A stretch of DNA of 64,000 nt from Polyodon spathula (Eukaryota > Chordata > Actinopteri > Acipenseriformes > Polyodontidae). The position numbers and the translations under genes are program-made. Below are positions 47,173 to 59,507 of this stretch, one piece after another. The notes under the pieces are model-generated. The model had not been told where the DNA came from. It saw only the letters and a list, made by a program, of their open reading frames with translations, and did not search any database. Location of the stretch: positions 4,835,474 to 4,899,473 of the forward strand of contig NC_054565.1 of assembly GCF_017654505.1 (NCBI RefSeq), given 5' to 3'. Position 1 is the stretch's first letter. Each line of letters starts with the position of its first letter.

Positions 47173-47794
47173 AAAGAGACAGGCAGACAGGAAATGCACA
47201 GTTAGTAACACAGACAGACAGTAACAAGCAGGCAGACGGCACATTGTCAAGTTTATAATTGAGTTTTTAAAGTTACATATACCATATTGTCTTTAACAAG
47301 TCTTTGAAGATGGCACCCAATCTGCATTTTGATGCACTTTTTTGAATTGATACAATACAAAATTCACCTGAAGTTTAAGGTAAAAGTATAAGAAGTGAGA
47401 TGAATGTTTAGTTGAATCATTTTTTAAGTTATTGATCATTTATCTGAAGGCTTGTAATCTTTCAGGATGCACCTGATGCTGTTTCTAAGAATTCTGCTTT
47501 TAAAAAATAACTAGCATGTTTAATGTACGTGGCATGGCAAAGGTATGGTCCCAGTACTACCAGTATCCAGGTTCGATAACACATTATGTTGCACACACTT
47601 TTTTGGAAATAGGCTGACTCTCAAATGACTGTTTCATTTGTTAAGTTAAAATAAACTGTATTCTGTAATATATCTGATCTGATCTGCTATACATACACTC
47701 TGTATCTACCTGTTACAATGAACAAGGCTTCATATCTGACAGGCAGATAGAGGACTGAATGTAGGCCCTTAGTTAAACAATGATTCTGTATCCA
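47170..47794. other. Intergenic DNA, nothing recognised
   Basis: No supported gene or repeat. Confidence 0.45.
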
Positions 47795-48345
47795 TGTGAC
47801 ACGATGGCTTGTGTGGTGACGTCAGACCCGGAAGAAACACACAGACAGCACTGGGGTAAATGAATGGCTGCTGCGCACATTTAACAAATGAACAAATAAA
47901 AAGTTTAAACAAAACACTAGCACAAAACAAATGGCACATTGGCCAAAATAAATAGACAGACAAAACAGTGGACAAACCTCAAACAAGTATCGTTGCTGAA
48001 CTGTTTCAGCACAAGTAGCAATTGTTAATGATTTCTCTCTCTGTCTCTCTCTCTCTCTCTCTGTCCCTCATTCTCTACTATGAACACACTAACCCTGTGT
48101 GCATGAAACACTCACTAATCAATCATTCAGCTGAATCTCGGCACAGTTTGCATGTTAACTACTTTGTGCACACACCCTTATAATACTAATACACAATTTA
48201 TCTGCACGCAAAGTGATTGTGCAAACCCTGTGCCTAAATACAAATACACATTTTAAATCTCCTGTGCTACACGGCCCAATTTATACCTTGTGCACCAATA
48301 CATACACAGCAACAATAAAACATAAAACACAAAAAACACACAGGG
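47795..48345 (-). mobile_element. LTR-like or SINE-like dispersed repeat, minus-strand copy
   Basis: Reverse complement of the repeat at 6655-7225 along its length. In its own orientation it begins TGTGTGTTTTTTGTG and ends CGTGTCACA, so TG...CA ends are possible. It contains GGTATAAATTGG and a CCGGGTCTGACG block. A (CT)n tract lies at 48033-48062. No target duplication was seen. Confidence 0.5.
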
Positions 48346-50674
48346 GCTGGGAAAACCTGCCACGATCCAGCACTGATGTTTTTGAAGGTATCAGAAGTCA
48401 AGGCAGGGATATTCTGGTCTTGCAGTCTCATTAAGTCTGTGCTGGTCAGGAAGGTTCCACAGCTTATTGACAGTACCAGCTGTGTATTTGCAGTACCTTC
48501 CACATATGCCTCAAGATCTCGTCTGCTTCTTGGTTTCGTTCCTTTTTGCTGGTTTCGGTAGCTCCATGCCACGCTTGCCTAGTAATAGTATAACATAATC
48601 TTCAGGTTTGAACAATACCAGTGGTGGGCTGACTGATTAAGAGTGTCGTTTTTTGGAATTTCACCATTTGGGAACAAAGAAAACGTCTATTTTTCTTACT
48701 CCTGTACATCACTTCCTAAGATATATACACTTTTGTCATTGTTCAGGTAACAGGAAAGCAGTTTTTATATCATTTGAAAAATGTACAGTTCTCATCTGTC
48801 AGACAAAATTGTGCTGGATCTGGGATCCAGTGCAATCCGACACAAATTAAACCCTGGACAGCCCTAAGGCAAGAGTTTCTAATTTTTGTTCAATCACTAT
48901 ATACTCTAAAATTATGAGCGCCCGCATATTACCCTGAAAACCCTCACAGAATCATTAGCAAGTATACAGGATTTTTAACAAGACTGCTCATTGGTTTCAT
49001 ACCAGGCTATCTGACACTGACACGTCGCCATGGCAACACCACTGATATGCCAAAACATCAACATTTATAAAATATCAAATTTATATTAACATTTACTGGG
49101 GTAAAAATGAAAGAAAAAAGTATGTTATTTTCTCTCATAAAATGTAAAGGGGTACCACATTTGTTATCTGTATGAAAAAGGAACCATTATAGTTGAAGAA
49201 TGTAAGCAGATTACAGAAACATGTTACATTTAGTGTGTTACCCCCCAACATTGACACCTCATATTGCTGTAGCTGCCTATGTCTTACCATTGCCCCTCAA
49301 TACAGAACCATTGCCACTGTAGAACCACTGTTTCCATGGAAAATCATTTGGGATGGGAAACCAAGAGTTATAGAAAGGGGGGTTTCAGAGTTTGAATGGT
49401 TTACATTGGACAGCATTTTGGATCTATCCTGTATATATTTATGTGGTTGAATTTTGTAAGTGGTTGTCCCGCAAATTGATCCACAAAATCTCTGCCCAGA
49501 GTTTGCAAAATCTCCCTAGTATCTACACAGTGTAAAGGTAGCTTCTGAAGAACGAGCCCTGATCGTCAGGTTTAGAGCCCTAGGTACTATCTTTTGCAGA
49601 GCAGGCAGACATAACCATACATTACTCAACTACATGTCACCAGACCCCTCGTGCATATTTATATATAGCACCTAGTTTAAAGCTGTTAACATCTTTAACA
49701 ATAGCAGAGCTTCTGGGACCTCTGTGTTACAGAACCCCGCAGTGCTGACTGAAGACACGTTTGCTGTCGCTGTGTTGTCCATATTGCAGCACTATATTTT
49801 TAATGATTGTTGTGATATTTTTATTCTCATATCATGGGTAATAAATCACATGGGGGAATATATATATATAGTTTATGTTATAAAACTCCCAGTGTATTCA
49901 GGTCATGCTCTATCCTGAAAAAATGCTCTTTTTCTAGCTCAAAACACCATGGATTTCAATCACTGTCACCTGCTCTGTTGCAGATCTGGAAAAGCTATTG
50001 TTGCCTATATCTGTTGCTGCAATACGGACACATGAGATAAAGTAAAGGTAAAGTAATGCATATCTTGTTAAAAGAAAAGAAAAACATTGAAGTGCATGTC
50101 ACGATAATACATTTTGATCTGTTTCAAAACAGTGGGACCCTTCGTTATTACTTAACACCTGGTGAAAATGCTTAACACCCCTGGGTCTCTGTTACATTGG
50201 TCTTACTCGACTCTCTGCCCATTTATTTGCAGGTCTAGGGTAGTTTACACTTCATTAAAGAGACCCCAACACATAACAGGTATTGAGGAAACTCATTGTT
50301 ACAGTATTAGCATGTGCTGGCATGTGAAACACCAGTATTTATATTGCATGTAAGGGGACTGGATTACAAAGCTTTGTCTCAGTGCAAAGCTTTCTTTCTT
50401 GTCCAGTAACATTGTGGGCTTGTGTTTGTTGCTGTACAGCTGGTATCGGCTTCAGCTGCTTGGGCTCCAATATCCTTATAAATTTGTTTAGCGATTTCTG
50501 CGGTGCTATCTGGAGAAGGCGGAGACGTTCTACAGTGGCTAATTAATGAGCTATCAGTTTATAAATGACTATCCTTTATGCAGTATTTCTAGTGATTGAT
50601 GACTATCCTGTTAGTTAATGTTTGCTGTGTTTGAATTCTCTGTATGTATATATTCATTATATGTATTCAATATC
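48346..50674. other. Intergenic DNA, nothing recognised
   Basis: Frames up to 101 residues without recognisable domains. No bounded repeat. Confidence 0.45.

Positions 50675-50733
<59 letters not shown>
50675..50733. repeat. (CTAT)n microsatellite
   Basis: About 14 CTAT units, followed by a short CA run. Confidence 0.95.
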
Positions 50734-50734
<1 letters not shown>

Positions 50735-51027
50735 ATAGTATATAGACACACACACACACAGATGGTCAAAATGAGGTCATCAGCCTTACAACAGAATGAC
50801 TTGGAGTGGGACATTTTTCAGATCAATACATGATTCTGCAATGGTGAATATCCAGAATCACATTGAATGTTGTACCTGTATTGGCACTCCCCATCCCAGA
50901 AACATGTTTTGGGGTAAAATGAAGAAAAATTGAAAGACAATTGTCCCACAATTGCTATTAAATTGACAGTGTTTGTGGTACCACAGTATATCTGTGGGAC
51001 AGATTTAAAATTCAAATATTATGCATA

Positions 51028-51639
51028 CAGTATAGTGAACATTTATTAGAACACCTCAAGATGTATTCTATATTGAGCATCATGTATAGTTTTGACTCAA
51101 ATGATGTTAATTCTCTCTATTTTAATGGTGTTACTAACAGGTATCACCAAACTGTTAGTTGTAATGAAGTGATCTTTTATATGCCTACCTGCATGAAAAC
51201 ATCAGGGTATGAGAATTTCAATTCAAAGTAATCAGTGATATAAAAACAACAGGCACTCCTGTGTGAAAATGTCAGACCACTTTGTGCTTTAATTATGCAT
51301 ATTACACAACTTATAAACAGTCTCATGCATTTTACCATGTGTGGCCATGTGTTGCTTTTCTCGCACTATTTTAAATGAATTTCATGTGTGGTCTATTAAA
51401 GTCATCATTTCAGTTAAACAATCACTAATTTGCCTATGTTGACAATTTCTCAAGATTTTCAGTAACAGTGGTTTGATTTCACATTACAGAAGCAACGGGG
51501 TGTTCTAACACATTGACAACAATCACTAATTTGCCTATGTTGACAATTTCTCAAGATTTTCAGTAACAGTGGTTTGATTTCACATGCACCACAAAACTAC
51601 AGAAGCAACGGGGTGTTCTAACACATTTGCACTCTACAG
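51028..51639 (-). mobile_element. Tc1/mariner-type MITE, complete copy E with internal tandem duplication
   Basis: The left end CAGTATAGTGAACATTTATT...AGAACACC and the reverse of the right end CTGTAGAGTGCAAATGTGTT...AGAACACC form the TIR. TA flanks both ends (51026-51027, 51640-51641). A 101-bp unit starting ACAATCACTAATTTGCC is repeated at 51418 and 51519. The first copy lacks about 12 bp (GCACCACAAAAC). Non-coding. This is the reference copy for A-D. Confidence 0.85.
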
Positions 51640-52744
51640 TATATTTAAAGATGAAATAATCTTTCAGGAAACAAGATGCTTAGTGATCAAGGGGGCTGGC
51701 TGCGAAAAACTGCCTATTAAAAGACACACCCCTCGTCGTTCTATATTGTGGTACAACTGGACTTGTGAGATGGCTTGATCATTAAAATGTTTGCATTTAT
51801 TTAAAGAGACAATGAGCTATTTAGGGTTACCAAGATATTTGGAGTGGGATAAAAATGGTCAATAAATTGTCCTACTCTCAGCGAGTCTGTTTCAAGGCTG
51901 GTGGACCCATCATTGCGACAGCCAGTATATGTTTTTGTTAGGCAGAAAACTGGTTGAAGAATCACCTATAAGCTGATATTAAAAAATTAAAACAAAACAA
52001 AAAAAAACTACTACTCTTTAAGAAGTAGGTCCACATTAAGACTGTGGTCTACCCGTCAGTCTGTTTGTCTGAGGTGTAACTTGCACACAAGTCACAGTGT
52101 AGTGGCATTCCCCTGTAAAATGGCCTGCAGTGTTGTAGACTCCCTCCCCCATCTCTCCTCTGAGGTATTTAAGGTTTAATTAAAAACAAACAACGCAGCA
52201 GCAGGTTGTCTGGTTGGAGCTGGAGCCTGTGCTGACAGATCTCGCTGATTCGCTAGTGACCCTGCAAATCTGAAAGTCAGTTCAGGAAGTTAGCACCTAA
52301 TTCAGAGGGGGTGGCAGGTACATTCACAGGTCATGCAAACAATGAAGTGAGACACTGAAAAGGTTAAGAGAAGTCGGAATGTTTCCTTTGACGTATGGTC
52401 ACCCAATTAATCAAATATAAGCAAATTACAAGTAAGGAAGTTATTGCTAGCCCTGCCCATGCGATTGCAAGCCAGAGGAAAAATTTACAGTAAGTTGCAA
52501 TGTAATGGTCGTTACTAGTGAGATTTTCATTTTTTGAGGCATCAACTGTAGGATCAGATTTGGATGGGTGGTTGCTAATGCCTAGACTGAGATCTGTCTT
52601 AATGCAAAAACACAATTGGGGAGTAAGAGAAAAATCAAAAGCCCCACACAGTCATTTACTGCACTGCTAGTACATTTACAAAATTCTGGGATCAGCAAGA
52701 TAGCAAGACCTGGAGGAGTGTTGATGGGCTGAGTGGCCTTTTCT
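51640..52744. other. Intergenic DNA, nothing recognised
   Basis: No supported gene. Confidence 0.45.
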
Positions 52745-52840
52745 CATTTGTCTCCCCTGGTGTGCCATGCAGTGACCTGAAACCTAGCCCCCTGAAACTT
52801 CCAAACCACGAAGTGGCTTTGTGTTCCCTCAGCTTAACTC
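52745..52840 (+). repeat. Dispersed repeat, copy 2 of 2
   Basis: Matches 14830-14925 in the same orientation (GTCTCCCCTGGTGTG, CTGAAACCTAGCCCCCTG, GTGGCTTTGTGTTCCCTCAG). Confidence 0.65.
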
Positions 52841-53066
52841 TTACTTAGTACCCAATGTGCTACTTTAATGAAGGGTGAACAATCCCAGTCCAGAACTGGG
52901 GGTGCAGAGGGTCTAGTAAGACATCGTTACAGACATATAGGGGAGTTAATTGTCAAGGGTGCAGACATTTAGACTTGAGTCAAGTGTTAAATGTTATGCT
53001 AGTCATTGTTAGGAATATGCAAAGTGTCAAACTGATTATAGAGTAGGTGTACCATGAAATACATTT

Positions 53067-53694
53067 TTAACTCTTTGTGGTCCTATGTCGGACCAGGTCC
53101 GACACTACAATTTTCCCTTTCCAGTCCGATGTTGGACCCTGTCCGACATCATCAAAAAGACATAAAGCACAGGTCTCGAGTCGTTCTTTCTCCGGAAAAA
53201 GCAGAGAAAACCTTTCAACGGCAGAGTGAGACCGATAGGAGTCGAATGAAGATGAAAAAAAAGGGGGCGTATCTGAGCAATACAGATAGCCTCTGCACCA
53301 CAGAGATAACACGGACACAAACAAAGGAGAGAGCTGCTTCTGCATCCAGCGCTCAAAGAATATCACAGACATTTGCAGAGCTTTTTGAGATGTTATAATA
53401 ATGAAATAATGACTTGGGTGGCATTATCGAGGAGTTTGGTGATAAAACCAATGATCAGGAGAGGATTTATCAGTATGCACGTTTATAAAGTGGTATGTGA
53501 AAAATACAGAGCACAAGGGGTGGGGCTTGGCTGGAGATGCAGTAATGTCCTTTTGCTATGCATTGCCTTTTAAACCTGTTTTACTCTGAAAAAAAATATT
53601 TTAAACAGCGCGTGTAAAATAAACAGCGCATGTGAAAATAAATTGGACCTGACACGCCTGACAAGCGCTGAATAAATGGACCTCTAAGGGTTAA
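53067..53694. mobile_element. Non-autonomous piggyBac element, copy 2
   Basis: TTAA at 53067-53070 and 53691-53694 flanks CTCTTTGTGGTCC and GGACCTCTAAGGG. The interior is colinear with 22048-22675 (TCCGACATCATCAAAAAGAC, TTTGCAGAGCTTTTTGAGAT, AATAATGACTTGGG). Its 628-bp length equals copy 1 despite many substitutions and small indels. The 114-residue frame inside is not conserved in copy 1. Confidence 0.9.
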
Positions 53695-55204
53695 AGATCA
53701 ACACTTGTCTGTCAAATATTTCCCATACAAATAAATGCTGTTCATATATATTGCATAGGGTTAAAGATTTAAATGGGTTGAATCCTATCGTTTAAACAAA
53801 ATAAAACACCACTCCTAAATCAAACGGTTATTTACTTTATTTTTGCCCAGCAGCATGTGAGATGTAATTTATGACATATATTCAAAACAGTTTGATTAAT
53901 TAATGATTCAATATGTTTGTTCATGTGTTTAGGAGTAAAATAACGTTTGGTATTTAATTAACTTCCCTACACTAGAGATGTCGCCCTGTTCACAAATTAT
54001 AGTCACAGTAATGTCTAGAATGTCATATTCTTTAACAAGGTTCTAGGAATATTTTATTAATATCAATCTGTTCATTGATACTGTGTCAAGTCATATTGAT
54101 TGTTAAACTATTGAACTCGTGCACTAAATTTGGACCCACATGTACTCTCTGCTCAGTGAAAACAATCCATGTCAGTGTGTTTTGCCGCAGGTCGCATGAC
54201 TAGGAAGTCCCTTTATGTATGTATTGCTATTGGTGATATTTAGTTAAGGAAAGCCTATTTATTTAAATAGTGTGGTATTTTAAAATATGATTTAAAGGAG
54301 TGCTAACCACATTTTGTAAAATCCATTTCTTACATTAGCATATATAGAGATATAAATTATGACATTTTTCTTGGTTGTATTTTATAATGCATATATGTTT
54401 TTGTTTTGTTTTTTCAAAGTTTTGGCAGGGCAGTTTTCGAATCCCATAGATTAAAACAAACTTTTTTTTTTTTTGTGTTAATTACTAAAAGGGGGTATTG
54501 GGTCATGTGACCTTAATGTACCTCAACCACCTGCATAGTTGATACTCTTATTTGGAACAACACTCACACCACAGCAGCATAAATGTACAAAGATACAAAG
54601 CGTGTCTTTTGCAGAATAAAACTTGTTAAACAGACTTTAATTCAGTTAAAGAGTAATAGAACTTGAGTAAAACAACGGTATCCACATGCAGAACACAGTC
54701 TGTAGGCAGAGTTGATACTAGTTGAAAGGAATTTGCCATCCACTGGTTATTAAACGCATCAGTAACAACAATCAGCCTTAAAAGGTCTTCCAGGACAGTG
54801 AAGATACATGAATCCATTGACGAGCTGTGCAGTAAACACCATGACAAAGGCATTCTCTGTGCACTATCCAAAGGTTAGGAGGGGGGTTAGCAAGTCACTC
54901 CTCCCTCTGGGCACTTCCTCTTTTGTTGCTAGCTTCAGGAAAGGCATGGAGATGTGTGGCCTGCTCCTCTGAGCTACAGGCAGGCTTTTCTGAGTGTATG
55001 AGCTGCGTTTCAAAACAATTTCTCGTTGTTCTCCACCCACAGAAGAGCTGATCACCCCAGTGCCTTTACAGGACCATCTGCTGGGAGGGAGGACAGGAGC
55101 AGCTGCAGGCTTCCCTGCTACAACAGCCCCTACCTCTCCAAATTGACAGAACAGTGTGAAGAAACACCATTGAGATCTGTTCAAATCCCACTATGAAGAA
55201 TCCC
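53695..55204. other. Intergenic DNA, nothing recognised
   Basis: Frames up to 106 residues without recognisable domains. Confidence 0.45.
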
Positions 55205-55379
55205 TTAGAAAAGTTTACCCCAAGTGCAGTAAAGCACAGTGAAAGCATGGTAAAGCACAGGTAAGCATTGTAAAGTACAGAGGGGAATGATAAATACAAA
55301 ATGAAAACATGGCATAGTAAACTTATGGGACAACTGCAAAATGACAGTGTAAATATACTGTGATAAACCCTTATAAGGG
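55205..55379 (-). repeat. CCTTATAA-family MITE fragment, copy 4
   Basis: On the minus strand it runs CCTTATAAGGGTTTATCACAG, GTTTACTATGCCATG, GTACTTTACAATGCTTACC and GCTTTCACTGTGCTTTACTG, in the family order of 7242-7430. Confidence 0.55.
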
Positions 55380-56639
55380 AAACTCTAGCAGAACCATAGC
55401 GACCCTGTCCTCCCTATACAGTAGAGCACTGTATCTTGTATTAAAAAACAGGTTGCCCAGCAAGTTAATTTACTTTCAACCCAGGGCTGCCTCCAAGTCT
55501 GGCTTCTCTGGTCACAAGCAAGTTTGGTTATCTCAACTCAGCCCACATGGGCTATAAGTCCAAGTGACAAAACTAGGACACAATTAGACACACAGTGTTT
55601 TGGCACAATTGCCATTGTCTGCTTGAGAGATAAGGTAAAAGAGCAGCTTGTTGTTTGTTCACTAGCAGATACAAACTTAATCAGTGTGATCCATGTGTCA
55701 GTGCACCCCCTCCCCCACACCCTGAGGCACCAGAGGAACCTGGCTTGCACTGCTCTTTCAACCTCTAAACCAATTCCATATTGTCTTTATGAGTCCTAGC
55801 ATATACTTTTAAATAGGATTTTCTAGTATTTTGGTGAATGCACTCCATTCAAACTATTAGAATTGGTCATATTGTAGAACTATACATGTTCTGTATGCAA
55901 ATTCTTACCACGATTACTATAAGATGTATCACTTTATTAATAACACCAAAATACTATAAAATCCCAAGTCATTTTATAGTGATCTTAAGAAAAAGGATTT
56001 TCTGAAGGTGTAATTTCTGGTTTACTACTGAATTGCAAGTGACAAGTTGCAGGAGCATGTTTATCTTTAGCAAGGAAACTAGATTGTCAGAATCTTTCAA
56101 TTGTTTTTTTTGTTTTTTTCAATGGTTGACTGAAAAGCTGAATTTGGTGCAGTATTTTTATTTTTATTTTTTAAAGGAAAGATAACAGACTGGAATGACT
56201 TGATCCTGTTGTTGTTTTCAACCAAGTATAGGTGCCACGAGTGGAGCCACACCCCACAGTGAGCGTACAGTGTTTACAGCCTAATGTAAATGCATCAGGA
56301 CATTCCTGCCTCTATGAATTGCATACTGCACCCAGAGAACTATGCAATTGCTCCCTCTTAAGAATGCTGTAATAAAGGATGGCAACAGCACGTTATAACC
56401 AGTTCTACACTATAAAGGGATGCTTTATAATGAAGCTCAGAACTACTGCATTAATATTATACTCCTATAGACAGACTACCTCATCAATATTTCCCCATCC
56501 GAGTTATTTTGAACTTCCAACATTTGCATTGCACCCCAAAAGGAAGAGAGACAAATTTACTCCAACCCTGAGCAGTATATTGCATCCGTAGTCAAAATGC
56601 CACTAATCACTGTATTCCCCATTAATTTACAGTGCACGC
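55380..56639. other. Intergenic DNA, nothing recognised
   Basis: No supported gene or bounded repeat. Confidence 0.45.
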
Positions 56640-57105
56640 TACCACCTAGTCCTTCAGCCCTAACCACTAGGCCACCCTGCCTCCCAGTCCCTCTGCTCAA
56701 ACCACTGGGCCACCCTGCCTCCCAGTCCCTCTGCTCAAACCACTGGGCCACCCTGCCTCCCAGTCCCTCTGCTCAAACCACTGGGCCACCCTGCCTCCCA
56801 GTCCCTCTGCTCAAACCACTGGGCCACCCTGCCTCCCAGTCCCTCTGCTCAAACCACTGGGCCACCCTGCCTCCCAGTCCCTCTGCTCAAACCACTGGGC
56901 CACCCTGCCTCCCAGTCCCTCTGCTCAAACCACTGGGCCACCCTGCCTCCCAGTCCCTCTGCTCAAACCACTGGGCCACCCTGCCTCCCAGTCCCTCTGC
57001 TCAAACCACTGGGCCACTCTGCCTCCCAGTCCCTCTGCTCAAACCACTGGGCCACCCTGCCTCCCAATCCCTCTGCTCAAACCACTGGGCCACACTGCCT
57101 CTCAG
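56640..57105 (-). repeat. 38-bp minisatellite with tRNA A-box-like unit
   Basis: About 11-12 nearly identical units (period 38 bp, for example 56671 to 56709). On the minus strand each holds GGTGGCCCAGTGGTTTGAGC, which fits the Pol III A-box consensus TGGCNNAGTGG and resembles a tRNA-Ser D arm. A 186-residue Pro/Leu-rich plus-strand frame is an artefact of the array. It ends about 310 bp before the probable CITED3-like first exon. Confidence 0.92.
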
Positions 57106-57414
57106 TTCTCAGTTAATTAAGTCCACAGTAGAAGGCTGCTCCACTTCAGATAAATAAGGGCCTTCGTTATAGAAAGACCAGCACATTGATATTTGGAGCA
57201 GTGTTCTTTAAAAGCGAGTTAAACTCCACTAGAAGGGCTTTGTTTGTCTTCCACATAAACGGTTAATAATAAAAGTGACTTGCTTCTTGAAAGTTAGCTA
57301 TCTAGCGCCTCCCGTTTCTCAAGGGCAAGCAGCAGGCAACCTCCGTTAAACTAAGCCGGCCTCTTTTCAACAACCAAATTAAACAAAAACAAACGGGAGG
57401 GAACTAATTGGCCA
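57106..57414 (+). promoter_or_regulatory. Probable proximal promoter region of the CITED3-like gene
   Basis: Lies between the minisatellite and the probable first exon. An inverted CCAAT (AATTGGCCAGTGG) is at about 57407-57419 and a direct one (GGCCAATGG) at 57459-57467. No TATA box is evident. Assigned by position only. Confidence 0.35.
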
Positions 57415-57731
57415 GTGGGACTTTTCGAGGTAATCCACTTTTGCACAATGATTAGGAGGGCCAATGGCGGCAAAGGAAAGGAGGGCACTCGAAAGCTCCT
57501 CCTTCGCTCCTCTCTCTTTCTCTATCTGAGCTTTTTAGTGTATGTAATTCCAGGGCTGACCCAGAAAATACACACTCGTTTGAAGATCAGTTGCGACTGT
57601 CTTTGTGTTCCAGTTTTCCAAGAGCATGAAGCTTTTCGCTGTGGAATTTATCTTTTAACCTTTATGCGCTTCTGTAAAGATTTTATACAAAATACAACCA
57701 CAGCTGAAGTTTGGAGCAACACCGTACTCTG
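57415..57731 (+). other. Probable non-coding exon 1 of the CITED3-like gene
   Basis: Ends at a good splice donor (ACTCTG then GTATGT, GT at 57732-57733). CITED genes typically have a non-coding first exon and the whole CDS in the next exon. The 5' end is arbitrary because the start site is not visible. A 125-residue open frame crosses the donor and is considered spurious. Confidence 0.5.
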
Positions 57732-59088
57732 GTATGTATTGTGTTTTTATTCGATATTATTAAAGGGGATGGAAATGTTACGCTCGCTTTGAGAGTTTTT
57801 TTTCACAGAGCGTTTCCATTGTTTGCTGTTTTCCTTGGAATTCTTGCAAGTGCAATATTTATTTTATTTTTAGTGTTTATCCTGATGAGCCATTTAAGTA
57901 AAACTTGGAAGTGTTGAAATAAGCAAAACTCTGGCGGTTTTTGGTTGCTTTGTTACAATTTAGACCACACACATTATATTATAGTGTGTGTGTGTGTGTG
58001 TGTATATATAACACAAGCTTTATTAATTCAATGATGTAATAACAATGTGAGCCCCTTAAGTTTTGGTGGGGCAATCGTGACTCTTTATTTGATGCCAACC
58101 GGGTTTTGTAAACGGGGTTATGCTTATATTTGCACACATTTGTTACCCACTATAGCGAACACTTGGTGTCATTCGCAGCAGTCAGGGCGCAGAAGGGTTA
58201 ATGCCTTGTGCAAATTCGCTGAGCGCTGTTTTCGGTAGATGTCTCAAGGGGGCACAACTGCAGCAAATCAGCAATGGCTGATAGCAAAGAAAGGAAATGT
58301 TGCCCTGTAGTTTAAATACATATGCAGAAGGGTGTTTAATTGAACGCATTTTTCGCTCCTGGTTACCAACCGTGCCCGCAGCTTGGCTTCCAGACAACTG
58401 TGTGTTTTAATATAGTTCACATGTAACGCGGTGGTTTATATAATCCTGTTAATTATTTGCTGGAAAAGGGACTATTGAACAGCAGTGGCGAAATGGTCTT
58501 TCAAACCATTAATGATATTATAGCGCCGGTCTTGTAAAACTGTTTGCCTTTTGTGAGCAGAGAGCGAGGTGGCACAATGTAGTGTGTTTGCACTAGGTCA
58601 GACAGAAGCATGTCCTCCTAAGTCGGGTAAACCCAGTTTGTCTAAAGCTTAAGGGTTTGCATAAAATATATCTAATATGAGAATTAACCCCAGAATTATT
58701 TTTATTTCTTTTTTTGACACAGGATGTGTGACTCGATGTGACCCAGTTTAATAACACAAAGCCTCAATACTCCTGTGTTAACAATTTTGAAATGGCATCA
58801 TAACTGGACTGTACACTGCTTTATTTTGCAGTGTTATTAATTGGTATATCAACTTAAATGAGTCAAGTCGTTTAGCTGACGCTTTTTCCTGCCGAAGCAA
58901 AAATGGCATTTTGTAAACCCCTGGGGAGAAAAAATAACAATAAAATAATTATTTCAGAGTATCTGTGCTGTCTTAAACAAGACGTGGGGAAAATAGAAGG
59001 GGGGGGAAAAAAAATTCAGTCGCTGTCATATATATATATATTGTTTCCACTTCCATTTACTAAATGGTTTTTATTTTTTTGTTTGCAG
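57732..59088 (+). other. Probable intron 1 of the CITED3-like gene
   Basis: Begins GTATGT and ends with a T-rich tract and TTTGCAG (AG at 59087-59088). It contains a (GT)n run at 57984-58003 and a short TA run at 59029-59040. No embedded transposon was recognised. Confidence 0.55.
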
Positions 59089-59106
59089 TGCCGCAAGGAA
59101 TAAGCC

Positions 59107-59468
59107 ATGGCCGAGCATATGATGATGCCCATGAACCACGGGTCCGTTGGCGGGGGCCTGCATAACTACAGAATGGGGATGAACGGTGGCCTGCAGCAGG
59201 CACCGCCTCAACACCACCTGCAGCAAGCCGGGCTCAGGAGCCTCCCGAATGGCCAAATGATGCACTACGGAGGGGGGGCTCCAAGCAACATGGAAGCTGC
59301 GATGAGGCCGCGGCCCGGAATGATAGCAGGTCTAAACGGTGGGCAGATGAACAGCGGGCAGATGGGGCATCACCACCAGATGTCTAACAACGTTATGTAC
59401 AACAACCAGAGCCAACAGCAACACCTCCCACAACAGCAGCAGCAACAACACCACCATCACCAGCATCC

Positions 59469-59507
<39 letters not shown>

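Noticed and set aside
46688..47242. 184-residue minus-strand frame with Ser/Leu repeats
   Set aside because: Mostly the translation of (GA)n tracts read on the other strand.
56597..57157. 186-residue Pro/Leu-rich plus-strand frame
   Set aside because: Created by the 38-bp minisatellite (three units give 114 bp, in frame). No gene features.
57415..57792. 125-residue frame over the predicted first exon
   Set aside because: It crosses a good splice donor and shows no recognisable protein features. More likely 5' UTR.
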